64,000 nucleotides of DNA from Oscheius dolichura (GCA_932521035.1 OW051495.1:5890001-5954000), one strand, 5' to 3'; shown: positions 1 through 13,682, counted from the first letter of the stretch. The notes: generated by a model not told the origin, from the sequence alone. Numbers and translations are program-made.

Positions 1-629
1 AAAAAGGCGAAAAACAGTGAAATGAAGTCTCGTATTAGCTATTCCCTAGTTCCTGCCTTTTTGGTCAATAAGTCTTCGAATTATTCCAGGATATCCCTCT
101 AGTGCCCGATAAGATCTTTTTGGTCGAAGCCGATCTCCGCCCTCTGACCTCGTTCGCTCGTTCTTCCCCTGACCATGCGTGGTCGCTGTTTTCAAGAAAT
201 TATCAGGCGGAACACGTGGCGTGTTAAAATGGCCAAGGCCAGTTCTCCTCCTACTGCACAGAGTCAAACTTGATAGTGGTTGGGCACCACTTGTTATGCC
301 GACTACTATTTGTACATTCTAGTTCCTAATAGTTTTTGGCCATTCTCGCTTCCTATTGAAATAGATCCGTTTTCCCTACTTTCACCAACAACAAGATATC
401 GTCCATTTTGTGCTCGGCCATCGAAAGCCAGAGATCACATTACTCGCTTTCACAGGAAGATGCGCCCGCACGTCCCGTGGCCGCCGAGGCCACCTTATCA
501 TCGGCCCCGGCTGACCGGCCGCTTGTGGGCATGCCGACTACGAATAGCCGCGTTGATCACCCTTTTTACCAGAACCCCATTGATTTTTGCCCGCTTCTTT
601 CTATCTCATAATAGATATTTCGCCAGGGG
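1..629. other. No gene recognised (window start)
   Basis: Several short open frames occur on both strands but none resembles a known family or forms a spliced model. The last part is upstream of the formyl-THF dehydrogenase gene, and an acceptor-like CGCCAG lies three bases before its ATG. Confidence 0.5.
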
Positions 630-3600
630 ATGAAGATCGCCATCATCGGGCAGTCGGCCTTCGGAGTGGACGTCTACAAGGCCCTTCGGAGCAACGGACA
701 CGAGATCGTCGTCGTCTTCACCATCCCCGATAAAAATGGCAGGGAGGATCTCCTCGGTTCGTTTCCCTTGTTTTAAACACAATTCTGTGTAGCACTTGAG
801 GCCAAAAAAGACGGAGTCCCCGTGGAGAAGCCGGCCAGGTGGAGGAAGAAGGTGGCCGACGGCAAGTTTGAGGTGGGTGGTTGGCCAGTTTCTTGATGAT
901 TTGGTGATTCAGATACTGCCAGAAATGCTCAAATTATACCTTTCCTATGGGGCCGAGCTGAATGTTCTTCCCTTTTGCACCCAGTTCATCCCGCTGGAGA
1001 TCACCGAGGCGCCCAAGCACAAGAGTATCATCTACCACCCCTCCATCCTTCCCAAACATCGGTATGTCTTTTGAAGAATACTAATTATTCCATTTGAGAG
1101 GAGCCTCGGCAATTAACTGGACCCTGATCGAGGGAGACGAAGAGGCCGGTCTGTCGATCTTCTGGGCAGACGACGGCCTGGACACAGGCCCTATTCTCCT
1201 CCAAAAGAAGTGCAAGTGAGTCCTTCTGGTGGGCTCCTTTCACATCTTGGTTATTCCAGAGTAGACGAGAACGACACCCTGAACACTCTGTACAAGAGGT
1301 TCCTCTACCCGGCCGGAGTGGAAGCCATGGCCGAGGCCGTGGAGATGATCGCCAAGGGGACAGCCCCTCGCATAACCCAGCCGGAGGAGGGCGCCTCATA
1401 CGAGCCATACATCACGGCAAAGCCGGAGCTGGCCGAGCTAGACTGGAAGAAAAACCAGTGGCAACTGCACAACTTCATCCGAGGAAATGACAAAGTGCCC
1501 GGGGCGTGGGCCACCCTCAACGGAGAGAAGGTGACCTTCTTCGGGTCGAGCCTCTGGAAGACGGACCTTCCGAAGACAGCTACGGAAGTGGAGGTGGCCG
1601 AGGTGCCCGGCAAGAAAGTTTTCGTCCATGAAGGAGGACTCCTCCTCCCGGCAGCCGACGGGAAATGGGTAAGTAGCCAGTGGCAAGAGGAAGGAGATCC
1701 CATTCAGGTCAATGTAGACACGGTGAAGATCGGATCGAAGACGATCCCGGCCAACAAGTACGGGCTGACCGAAGAGAAGAGCGAGGAGCTGGTGTTGAAC
1801 GATGAGGAGAAGAAGATTGTCGAGAAGGTCAAGGTAGGGGAGACGGGCAGACTGGGAAAGGGGACATTTGCAGGAGATCTGGAAGGCCATCCTGAAGATG
1901 GAGGTCAGCAATGAGACGGACTTCTTCGAGTCGGGAGCCTCGTCGGCCGAGGTGACCCGGATGGTCGAGGAGATCAAATTCAACACGAAAGTCGAGATGG
2001 AGAATACAGATGTGAGTGCCGTTGACAATGGCAGACAACCCCTCCTCAGATTTACATGGCCCCCACCTTCGGAGAAACGGCCAACGCTGTGATCAGGAAG
2101 TTCCGTGGAGGAGATGAGCTGACCGTCAACTACGATCCGGCATGCCCTCCCCAGTCACTGACCCCCACGTCTTTAGGTCGTGGTCCAAGAGAACAACATG
2201 GAACTCCGCTTCCCTCACGAACTCTTCATCAACGGAGCCTTTGTGTCATCCATCAGTGGAAGGACATACGAGACGATCAACCCATTCACGGAGAAGCCAA
2301 TCTGCTCCCTGCCGAAGGCCAGCACCGAAGATGTGGACAAGGCTGTGGCGGCGGCCAAGGAGGCCTTCGAGGGTGGTGAATGGTCGAAGATGTCCGCTAG
2401 AGAACGGGGAAAACGCCTTCTGAAACTGGCCGACCTTATGGAGCAGCACAAGGAGGAGTTGGCCACCCTGGAGTCTCTCGACTCTGGGGCCGTCTACACC
2501 TTAGCCCTGAAGACTCACGTCGGGATGTCCATCGACTCCTGGAGATACTTTGCTGGCTGGTGCGACAAGATCCAGGTTTCCCCTACCACCAAGAAGTCTC
2601 ACCCAGTTCTTTAGGGTACAACCATCCCCATCTCCGATGCCCGTCCCAATAAAAATCTCTGCCTAACGACACGCGAGCCAGTCGGAGTCGTCGGCCTCAT
2701 CACCCCCTGGAACTACCCCCTGATGATGCTCAGCTGGAAGATGGCCGCCTGCCTCGCCGCCGGAAACACCGTCGTCCACAAGCCTGCCCAGGTGGATGTC
2801 CCCTCGTCCTCCAGTACATCTATTTTAGGTCACCCCATTGACTGCTTTGAAGTTCGCCGAGCTATCTGTATTGGCCGGAATCCCGAAGGGTGTCATCAAC
2901 ATCGTGACCGGTTCGGGAGGGGAGATCGGACAGGCCCTGGCCGACCACCCCTACGTGAGAAAGATCGCCTTCACCGGTTCCACAGAGATTGGAGCACAAG
3001 TCATGGCCAGGTACTTTTTCTCCTTCTCGGCCACAACGAGCATTCAGCTGTGCCAAGTCGAACGTGAAGAAGGTGTCCCTCGAGCTGGGTGGAAAGTCGC
3101 CACTGATTGTTTTTGCCGATGCCGACCTCGAAAAAGCCGTCAAGCAGACATGTAACGCCGTCTTCTTCAACAAGGGAGAGAACTGCATCGCGGCGGGGAG
3201 GATCTTCTTGGCCGAGAGTATCCACGACAGTTTCCTGAAGAAGTTGGTCGAGGAGGCCAAGAAGCACACGATCGGGGACCCGCTGGACAGGAGCACCTCC
3301 CACGGGCCACAGAACCACAAGGCCCATCTGGACAAACTCGTCGAATACGTGAAGAAGTCCGTGGCCGACGGAGCCAAGATCGAGTTGGGAGGAGCCCGTC
3401 TCGACCGGCAGGGACTCTTCTTCCCGCCGACGATCCTCTCCAACATCGACGACCAGAACTACGCGGCCAAGGAGGAGTCCTTCGGGCCGATCATGTGTGT
3501 CAGTTCCTTCCCGGACGACGACATCGACGGGGTAATCAAGAGAGCCAACGCGACGGAGTTCGGACTGGCGGCCGGGGTCTTCTCTCGGGTAGGCGGCCCC

Positions 3601-3859
3601 CTCCTCCGGGGTACAAAGTTCGTTTCAGGATGTCAACAAGTGCTTCCGCGTGTCCAGCCAGCTGCATGCCGGCACCGTCTTCATCAACACCTACCAAAAG
3701 ACCGACGTGGCCGCTCCCTTCGGCGGATTCAAACAATCCGGATTCGGAAAAGATCTCGGTGGGTTGTCTCCCTTTTCTAGAATAACCCCGTCTTCAGGAA
3801 TGGAGGCCCTCAACGAGTACCTCCAGACGAAAACGGTCACCATCGAGTTCCCGGTCTAG
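630..3859 (+). CDS. ALDH1L1: 10-formyltetrahydrofolate dehydrogenase (ALDH1L family)
   Basis: Oxidises 10-formyl-THF to THF and CO2 with NADP+ in folate one-carbon metabolism. The joined exons give the full family architecture. First comes an N-terminal formyl-THF hydrolase domain, with [10 protein letters not shown] carrying the catalytic His and WADDGLDTG carrying the catalytic Asp. Next is an acyl-carrier-like domain with the 4'-phosphopantetheine Ser in DFFESGASS. Last is a C-terminal aldehyde dehydrogenase domain with LELGGKSP (Glu) and [10 protein letters not shown] (nucleophile Cys). The ATG opens directly into MKIAIIGQ, the usual cytosolic start, with no presequence. Introns are tiny, for example 757-792 (36 nt). 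An AATAAA follows at about 3902, and an ABHD10-like gene begins 138 nt downstream on the same strand. Function is inferred from homology; all key residues are seen. Confidence 0.93.
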
Positions 3860-3996
3860 GTGTCTTGGGTGATATTGTTGAACCAGATTGTGATATAATA
3901 CAATAAAGTCTACCGGTAGAGGTTTTTGAATTGTCGCTAGTGGGTGATCCCATCTATTCCTGTGAACTGTCCGCCCCTCTTCATCTACCAGATTCG

Positions 3997-4838
3997 ATGG
4001 CGAGAGGTGTCCAAGTGTTGTATCTCCATGGACTGGGCTCGTCGATTCACAACAGAACGGGCACCGCCCTGGCTGAACTGTTCTCCAAGACGAGCCACTA
4101 CTTCGAGAGACTCGTCTACACGAACCCCGGATCGACCGCGACGCTCTGGAGGAGCAGCGAGTGGCTGCGGGATGTCGAGGTAAAGACTCTCTCTCCCCTG
4201 CTCCATTTCTCCTAGGCTCGTATAAAAGGCAAGGGCGACTGGCTGCTCATAGCCACCAGTGCCGGTGGACACGTGGCCCTGAACGCGGCCGCCCGGAACC
4301 CCGACAACGTCAAGGGACTGTTCCTGTTCTGTCCCGGCTTCGACCTCACCATGTCCTACGTTGAGTCCCTGGCCCCCGGTGCCCTGGAAATGTTGAAAAG
4401 TGGCAAGAGTTTGGTCCACCCGGCGTCGAGGAACGGCTATCCGGCCCGGGTCGACTACCACTCGTTCAAGGAGTTCCTCGACGTCGGTTCTGTTCTCTTC
4501 TCTTACCGTATACCTTAAGACGTGTATCAGCACCCATGAGGGAAAGATTCCGATCAAATGCCCCGTTAGGATAGTCCATGGCACAGTCGACGAGGTACTT
4601 ATTGCCTCTTTTGGGATCCTCCTTTCCATTTCAGACGGTCCCCTACGAGAATTCGTTCAAATTGGCAAAGAGACTGGATTCGGAGGACGTCGACGTGACC
4701 ATTATCGAGGGGGGATCCCACTACTTGGAGGTGGGTGACTTCCCGGCCCTAATCCCCGTTCAGATCGACGAGAAGATCCTCGAGAGGGTGCAGCAGTTCG
4801 TCCGGAAGATCGACAAACTCCTCCCATCCAAATTGTAA
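3997..4838 (+). CDS. ABHD10: ABHD10-like serine hydrolase
   Basis: Alpha/beta-hydrolase fold protein; human ABHD10 is a mitochondrial acyl-glucuronide esterase and depalmitoylase. The product has the oxyanion-side LYLHGLGSS. The nucleophile elbow is ATSAGG (serine in the middle; ABHD10 has GSSLGG). The acid is in CPVRIVHGTVDE and the histidine in GGSHYL, so a full Ser-Asp-His triad can be drawn. Four small introns interrupt it. The one near 4490-4520 has two possible donors, which changes a few residues. The ATG at 3997 follows an acceptor-like CTACCAG. With only about 138 nt to the upstream ALDH1L stop, an operon is plausible. Subfamily assignment rests on the shared CPxR(I/L)xHG and VPxxxS..A.RL segments. 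Confidence 0.8.
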
Positions 4839-5006
4839 CTTCTCCCCGTCTGCTCTAACAATAAACTTCTCGTTTCTCTCTCCCTCGTACTCTAATCCCC
4901 CTTTTCTTTGTTGTGAAGGCCCGGGATATGCTACACTTGACGTAGCCGATTGACTTGTGATGAATTATGTCGAAGTGGCATTTAACTCCCTTTGTTAGTC
5001 AGACGG

Positions 5007-5014
5007 TATATAAG
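5007..5014 (+). promoter_or_regulatory. TATA box of the Srt receptor gene
   Basis: TATATAAG lies 55 nt before the ATG at 5069 in an otherwise GC-mixed spacer, a normal distance for a TATA element with a short leader. No functional evidence can be had from sequence alone. Confidence 0.5.
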
Positions 5015-5068
5015 AGTAGAAGGATCTCCTTCGATCCTCCCGGTGTCTATCTTCTCCCTGTTAGAATA

Positions 5069-6333
5069 ATGAATGACTTTATCGCTGCCGGTGGATTGCG
5101 TGACCTCTACCGTTGCGAGTGAGTCTCCCCAGACACGCCCCCTTATTTCCCACACAGAAATGGCAACTTGACAGACGAGGAGTGGTGGGTATTGGGCAAG
5201 AAGGAGCCTGTCCTGGGCACGGTCTTCATCGCCTACGGGGTCGTCTCCCTTGTGAGTGCCCTCTGCTTCCCGTATCCCCCCTGTTCAGTTCTTTTACTCC
5301 CTCTGTGTCTCCGTCCTCCTCGACAAGGACCTCTTCTCCATGGTCGCCTACAAGATCCTCCTCTTCCTCAGCTGCAGTGACCTCTTCGGGATGTTCACCA
5401 ACTCCTTCGTTTCGGGAATCCTCTTCCTCCAGGGTGCTGTCTACTGTAACTATCCCCAGTTCTTCTACATTTGGGGGTCGTTCACAATGGGTAACCTAGT
5501 CAGTCAAAGACAGACCAAAGAGTCCAGGCTGGTGGGGTGGCGTGTTGTGGGGGCTTCATGTTGGGTGTGACTCGTCTGGTCGACCTCCTCAGCCCCCGTC
5601 TCCACGACCGGCTCTTCGGCGGCTACAAGGTGTCTGTCATCTTCATCCTCATATTCGCGTATCTTCTCTATTTCCTCTTCTTTACCCCTCACGTGCTTTT
5701 TAATTCAGGCGCACGATCCTGGATATTCGACCCGATGGCAAAGATGTCATGGTAAGTGAATCTCCAAAAGACATAGAACCGCCAGTTATACTTCTCCTTG
5801 GCTGTCTCGGCTAACAACATGGGTACTGTAGCCCTCACCTTGATGATCTACATCGTCTTCGGACTATATTTCATCTTCAAGTACAAGAACGTGACGAATA
5901 TCTCTCGTAACACGTATCAGGTGCTCATTTTTCGTGCTATAAGTTAATCTTTCTGGTCAGATGATGCTACAAGCTTTAATTATCTCGCTCAACACCATGC
6001 TTCTCGCTTTCATCCATGTCATCATGTCATATGTTCATGTAAAAAAAAACGAAACCGTTTCCTTTGTTGCCCTTATTCTCTGGCAAATGACCGCTAGTAA
6101 TTACATGAGAATACATGAGGAGAGGATATATATGCAGCTGTCATTATAGGTGGAGGATTATTTGCTTTGATGGGAGTTAATCAGACAGTCAGAAGAAGAG
6201 TTTTCACGAAGCTTGGTCTTTTCGGCAAATTTAGCAAAGGTTCCCAGACAGCAGAAGCTCAAAATTCAAGAGCTACCGGAACAGTTAGAAGATCCCATTC
6301 CGGTGACATCCACAATCATTTTGTTTTATAAAC
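5069..6333 (+). CDS. Srt-type serpentine chemoreceptor (7TM GPCR)
   Basis: A nematode chemosensory receptor of the Srt class, expected in the ciliary membrane of sensory neurons. Seen in order: an N-terminal segment with EPVLGTVFIAYGVV; TM2-3 with NSFVSGILFLQGAVYCNYP, close to the family signature; TM3 end with GFMLGVTRLVDL; TM4 with FTPHVLFNS and WIFDP; TM5 with SANNMGTVALTLMIYIVFGL; TM6 with a LWQMTA segment; and TM7 with GGLFALMGVNQTVRR. Six or more introns of 23-50 nt are needed. At 5750-5786 the frames of the two clearly homologous exons do not join through any GT..AG pair, a one-base conflict that may be a frameshift or sequencing error, so the copy may be a pseudogene. A TATA box lies just upstream. 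Confidence 0.78.
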
Positions 6334-6387
6334 AGTCCTCAATAATTTTATTATATGTACATCTAAATTCTCAACTACAAACACATG

Positions 6388-7246
6388 TCAAACTTTAAAA
6401 AATAACTGAAGTCTTTGATCCACACTATTTTTCACCGAATAAAGATAAGTCAGCAATGTTATATGATCTCTGACCTGAAAAAAAATGAAGAATACTAAAA
6501 CTAAACAGACTTTAGTATAGTTTCCATGTTCGAATGCTTCACCCATTGCATCCATTTCGTCTTCAATATCTCGGTTCACCTTTTCAAGCTCTGCTTTTAG
6601 ATCATTCTCTTCGGTAAAAGATGCAATGCGCTCATTTCTCTCCATGAGTTCCATTAAAGCTTCTTGGTTCAAATCACCTATTCATAGTGATTATAATATT
6701 ATACTCATAAGAAAACCTTTTTTGGATAATCCCTCTAGTTTTAGTAAATAGTTAGCTCGAGCAAGTGGTTCAGAAAGCGTCTTATACACTTGATTTAATT
6801 TACGGACATGTTCCTCTGATAGATCCCTTTCTTTGCTGCTCGACTGTGCAAATTTATCTGGATGCAATTTAAACTGAAGATCACGAAATCTAGTATTATC
6901 TTTAATAGTTAGCCAACGAATTACCTTTTTTTAAGAGCATTTTCATCAACATCAAAACGTTTTGGCATGCCAATATATTCAAAAAAATTTGCTTCAGCCA
7001 ATGGTAGAATTGCATTACCTAAAATTGTGATAAACCTCCGCTGTATTAACAAAATGGAAAGATTATGAAACATACACGAGTTACAAAAATGGCCAGATCC
7101 CGCATTCTTTTCGCATTTCCAACAGGCTTGTTGTGAAAGAAGACGAGCACAATAAAAACCCGCCGCAAATCTTGTCCTATATTAAAGTTAATAAAATATC
7201 ATAAGAGCCATTACCATAGTGGCTTCCTAAAAACTGCAAAGCTCAT
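6388..7246 (-). CDS. HSCB: HSCB/DNAJC20 iron-sulfur cluster co-chaperone
   Basis: Mitochondrial J-protein that delivers the ISCU scaffold to the HSP70 partner during Fe-S cluster biogenesis. The N-terminal zinc finger is intact across an intron: CWKC, then GHFCNSC, where the last Cys is rebuilt by a phase-1 splice. The J domain has FRDLQFKLHPDKF (HPD motif) and ends LSEPLARANYLLKLEGL. The C-terminal ISCU-binding helices contain EALMELMERNERIASF and end at LFFKV. The short N-terminus (MSFAVFRKPLW..) is basic and hydrophobic, compatible with import. It lies third in a minus-strand row after cereblon and U2B'', 183 nt from the latter, and converges with the Srt gene. Confidence 0.87.
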
Positions 7247-7429
7247 CTTTGGAAGCACTGACAAGCAGTAAATTTAAAATTAAAAAAAACCTAAGACTAA
7301 GAATAAGGTGAGCAATGTACCATTCATAATAATTAAGATGAACATAGATTCATATATTCATAAATAAAATTAACAAAGTAACGAGAAATGGAGAAAAAAT
7401 GAGATACCATTGAAACGCCAAGAGAAGTT

Positions 7430-8251
7430 TTACTTCTTGGCATAATCGACCTTCATATGCTGTTCTGGTGTGATTTTAAAGTTGTTCAGAGCAGTACGAG
7501 CCGGAGCAGCATTGTCGTCGGTGTCAAATTCGACAAAGGCTATTCCAGAACGATTGGGCACAAGACGAATATCAATAAGACCAGGGAATCTGCAAAGAAA
7601 ATTATATATAAGTAGAGCTCATTAATATTTCTCTATTTAGAAAGATTACTGAAGCAGAGTACTATTAGAAAACAAAAGAAAACTCACTGTTGGAATAAAA
7701 TCCGAAGCATATCGGTGGTGACTTCTTCTGGAAGATTAGTGCAGAAGAGAATTTTATTCGGCGGAGCAGGCCCGTCTGAAGATTTTTCAGCAGTGCGAAC
7801 CTGAACAATTTTTTAAACGAGTATATTTAATTAACACCTTTTTCTTTTTCTGAGTGCGAATAGGAGCTTTTTGACGTTCAACAAATGTTCCCTTTGCCTT
7901 AGCAATAACATCGGAATCTTCACGAGCGAATTGAATGCGCTAAAACAAATAAAATGTTTACCTAAAAATACCAACCATGGGCTTGTCATAAAACGGAAAT
8001 CCTTGCATGGCTCTAAGAGCGTTGGAAGCAGAAGCTACGTCTTTAAAAACGATATGAGCCTGTCCTCGCATTTTCAAAGTTTTGAAAGCCATTATTCCTA
8101 CAATGTCACCAAACTGAGTGAAGATGGCATGAAGAGCTCGCTTCAGTTCTTTAATTTATCATTAAAAAAATATAGACGCCTTACCTTCTTTCTTCACTTT
8201 TTCGTTCAGATTATTCACGTAAATGGTATGGTTCGGCTTGATGTCGGCCAT
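7430..8251 (-). CDS. U2B''/U1A-type spliceosomal RNA-binding protein
   Basis: Binds the U2 (and possibly U1) snRNA stem-loop within the snRNP. Two RRMs are present. RRM1 begins [17 protein letters not shown], with RNP1 in MRGQAHIVF, and continues through [18 protein letters not shown]2 contains [18 protein letters not shown] and ends [14 protein letters not shown]. The linker is short and basic rather than the long Pro-rich linker of vertebrate U1A, so the U2B'' assignment is favoured. Several nematodes and flies use related proteins for both snRNPs, so the symbol is left open. The ATG follows ATTTAG, an acceptor-like site. It sits 247 nt downstream of cereblon and 183 nt upstream of HSCB on the same strand. 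Confidence 0.88.
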
Positions 8252-8498
8252 TCTAAATCTACAATAAATTTAAAAGAAAAATAAGATTAGGATAAGACGT
8301 AAAAAGTAATACTGGAAGTTAAACCTGTGGTTACAAACATAAAAACAATATAAAGTAGCTTTATATGTACAATCAATAAATATTTCTATAAATTCTAATA
8401 ATCTACTCTGAAAAAAGATACAAGCAATAAATCCAGTGAATAATTGTCCAAACAGTCATAAATTCGATATAAGTTCAGAAAGTATCAATAGATTAGCA

Positions 8499-10527
8499 TC
8501 ACTCATTGACTAAGTCATTCTGTGGTTCCACTTGAGGTACAACTGTTTTGCGTGTGAGTCCGTAAAACTTAGCTGGCAATAGGCGTTTAGAGGTGAATTC
8601 CCACCCCAAATGGCAATTACACATACTACATTCCAGTATTTGCCATTTATATCTATAAATGCATATTTTCCATTTCAAATGGAAAATCCACGAAACGTGA
8701 ATTTTTTAAAGGTTAAATAAGTGGCAGATCGAGCATTTTCCTGTCTAAATGATCCAACCTCAATTTTTGCATGCGTTTTTATGCGGATCTAACACATGTT
8801 TTGATTGTTTTTATTATTGCAAATGCTTATTTGGAATATTAACTATCCAAAAAAAGTAAAAACAGCCGAAGTCAAATTGAATTATCGAAAATTTTGTGAG
8901 AAATTGAAAACTCGAAAAATTTGAAGGTCTGCGCCGCGCGCGAAAAGCTTTTCCATTTGAAACAGATTATAAAGGCAGTATTTAAAAAAAATTAGATTTT
9001 AAAATAAAATAAAAGACGCTCACCCTGGGAACCAACTATATTCTTCTGAAGGACGTCCTCTACGATTGAACCTTGCTGCTTCACTTACGGTGAGCATTTC
9101 ATGAATGAAACCGCCTAAAATAAACATGTGATCCACATCATGGTGCTGAATTACAAACCATTATTAACAAAATGACCGCTGGTACCATCAATGCTCATTT
9201 TTATAATTTTCTCGACTTTTGAAATAGTAGTTTTACACGAAGAACATACCAGCAATGTGATCTGAAGCAGATTAAAATTCTTGTTTGATGGTTTCTTACT
9301 GATTTTACAAGTTTTAATAAAGATACCATACGTAAATTAGTGCATTCTTCTTCAAGATATCCATATTTGTCTTTTAAAGCACATGGAATACCTTTAGCAA
9401 CCCAGAAACTAAATATCTGTGGTCCCTGAAAGGATTTTTCTTACTTTTTTTTTAAAGCGTACCTGCTTTAGTTCTGCTTCAATTTGTTCTTCTGTATACC
9501 ATAATTTCATCCAATTAGCAAGAGCATCGCAATGTTTTTTTAAAGAAATTATGGGCAGGGCTGTATATGGTGTGCTTGTTATGGACCTAATCATCCTCTT
9601 TTTCTAAAAGGAAATGCACTCTAGTGTCTTCAAAAAAATTACCGACTTCGGAGTTAGCTTACGCAAAGAATTCGGACATATCATATCTTCAAGAGGCGGC
9701 ATAGTAAACCCTGAGAATGATTTTACTGTTGCCATTAGTGCACTACAAAGACATTTTGGAAAGAAATAAACGTTGCCATACCCAGTGAGAGCTCTTTCAA
9801 ACTTTAAAAAGCGACAGCGTGCTTTCCCAACCGCAACAGCTTTGATTTGCAAACCGTCGTCTGTTATCTGCTTGAGTAACAGTAAGGTTCCAACTTTTCC
9901 ATATATAGATAATTCTTCGTCAGTATTAGAGTTCTGAAGAATAACACTATATTTTGAAAAGTTTTTACCAAACTATGTAATGTTGGTGGTTTGGCTCGAT
10001 CTGCGTTTGAAGGGCGACATAGCACTTGGAGTCCAACGCTAACCGTATAGACTGTCGATCTGCAGGTAACATGGTTTGGAGTGGGACTGTCTGGCCTGAA
10101 CACTGTTGATACCTTGATAATAATAACGACCTATACCTGGCAACACTACTATATCTTGTCTGATTAGAGGAACTTGGACACTCTCTGACTCTTCTATCGT
10201 AGTCTGTTCTGCAGGTAGTTCATTCGCATGAAGGTAAGAATGAGACGCAGTCGCCTAGACAGAACAAAAATATTATGATGTTGGCTAAACATCATACAAC
10301 TGTGTCGAAGTGATCCCGCTCAGCTTCAGGAATCTCGACTTCGTCATCTTCGTGCTGGTCATCATCATTCTCCCAGAACATATTCCCATTAAATCCGACT
10401 AGTTCGAGGATGATATTTACTTCCTCCTAAGTTACTTGATTAGAAAGTTTACCAAATGAATACTAGCCGGATTTAGTTCTTGATCGTTTTCTTCGTCATC
10501 CGCTAGATTTTCATCGTTATTATCCAT
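8499..10527 (-). CDS. CRBN: Cereblon (CRL4 substrate receptor)
   Basis: Substrate receptor of the CUL4-DDB1 ubiquitin ligase. An acidic N-terminus (MDNNDENLADDEEND..) leads to a Lon-N domain with VPLIRQDIVVLPG and QTVPLQTMLPADRQSIR, then YGKVGTLLLLKQI and VGKARCRFLKF. The C-terminal CULT domain is complete: the first zinc pair is in LLVCSSCKT, followed by GGFIHEMLTVSEAARF, RGRPSEEYSWFPG, YKWQILECSMC and HLGWEF, ending with FYGLTRKT. The three tryptophans forming the degron pocket and all four zinc cysteines are conserved. A 371-nt intron (8653-9023) splits the CULT domain and no coding sequence is seen in it. The ATG follows TTTTTTCAG. Start of a minus-strand row with U2B'' and HSCB. Confidence 0.9.
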
Positions 10528-10756
10528 TTCTGAAAAAATTAATGAAAAATGAAAAACTCGACTGTAAAGGAAAAAAAGCAACACGCTATAAATGGCGCAT
10601 GCTAGGTACTGAATGGAAACTAATAATAAATCTTTTTACGCTTTCTTTTTAGGGGTTCTTAGTTTCGAAGTTTAAAAACTGACTTTTCTCATATAACCCC
10701 TCTCCTGGTGGATTGACGGTTCCCATAATTTAAAATAAAGGACGCAATCGATATTT

Positions 10757-11236
10757 ATGAAAACAAAAGGAAAAACTAGAAAGCTAGTCCCGTGGAAAAT
10801 ACAAGAGATTTGGCTCTTTGATGATTGTTTAGACAAAGGCAACTGCAAAAAAAAGGCCAATGTCAGATATAATATTTACGCTTCTTTTTCGCTTGATCGA
10901 TTACCCTATAGTACAAAACTCCCCATAAATCACAAAATAATAGCACGAGAAGTTGACACTAGCAAGAAGAAAACAAATCGACTGGCTCTCCTTTTCGATT
11001 TTCAAACGCGAACAGCCGAGTTCGCTGTAGAACCGCACGAAAAAAGCATGCCCTCTCTGGACCGAACAGAAAAGCGTGTGCGTATTCCACAACCAGGTTC
11101 GACCCTGAGTAGCTTTGTCTCCGTTTTACTCAACATTTCGAAATCCGTGCATGTTGTCGGTGGGCGTTCACTGTCATCATTCCTCACGGTCATTTTTCTA
11201 ATTCCCAAAAGGACTCCCATACCAAACAACGTCTAA
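10757..11236 (+). CDS. Hypothetical open frame, 159 codons
   Basis: A single open frame starting at an ATG in an AT-rich spacer between divergent cereblon and MAPKAPK genes. The product is basic (Lys/Arg-rich N-terminal third) with no recognisable domain, signal peptide or clear membrane segment. Its length is unusual for AT-rich noncoding DNA, which is the main argument for it. An opposing 75-codon frame covers its 3' part. It may be chance. Confidence 0.3.
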   Translation: MKTKGKTRKLVPWKIQEIWLFDDCLDKGNCKKKANVRYNIYASFSLDRLPYSTKLPINHKIIAREVDTSKKKTNRLALLFDFQTRTAEFAVEPHEKSMPSLDRTEKRVRIPQPGSTLSSFVSVLLNISKSVHVVGGRSLSSFLTVIFLIPKRTPIPNNV

Positions 11237-11311
11237 TCAGTTCAGTGCTTGATTTGTTGCTTGTTCGTAGTCTCAAAGTGTGGTGCTTGTGATTGAACAA
11301 TATTTTTCTAC

Positions 11312-13245
<1,934 letters not shown>

Positions 13246-13682
13246 CCGGTGTCCATTAGTTTTATCTTGATTATATTCACTTTTCGAAGAGCAATATCTT
13301 AGTATTGATACGTGTAATTAAGTGGGTTCCTCTCCCCCGGGGGACCCTTGGCATTCCCTTCGTCTAGCGACCTCCCCACTCTTTCATCAAAAGAAACACA
13401 TAGTTCAACCGGTCCATTTACTTTATTTTATCTTTCCAAAAAACTAATAAAACCTGTGCCATTTCCCTCAAAAATAGACTGGAGACTGTCAGCCTCCTGC
13501 TCCCAACTGCTCGTCCTCCCCTCTGGCAATAGTTCCGTTTCCCCGTTGATCGTCCTTGTTAATTTTGTTATTTTGTCATAAATTTGTTCCCAGAGGATCA
13601 TTCTCTGATTGCCAGGGCAGGGCAAAGCTGGACAACAAGGGGATTAGGGGATTGTCTCTATTCCACTGGCCCCTCGGTTGTG
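13246..13682. other. Intergenic spacer
   Basis: Between the MAPKAPK stop and the TMEM53-like ATG. It contains an A/T-rich 3' flank; the only open frames are short and show no homology. No convincing promoter element was seen. Confidence 0.5.

Noticed and set aside
1438-2028. 196-codon minus-strand frame over the formyl-THF dehydrogenase
   Set aside because: Shadow of a high-GC conserved coding region on the other strand.
2862-3446. 194-codon minus-strand frame
   Set aside because: Opposite the aldehyde dehydrogenase catalytic domain; no independent support.
11096-11112. tRNA B-box-like GGTTCGACCCTG
   Set aside because: No A box or cloverleaf could be formed on either strand around it.
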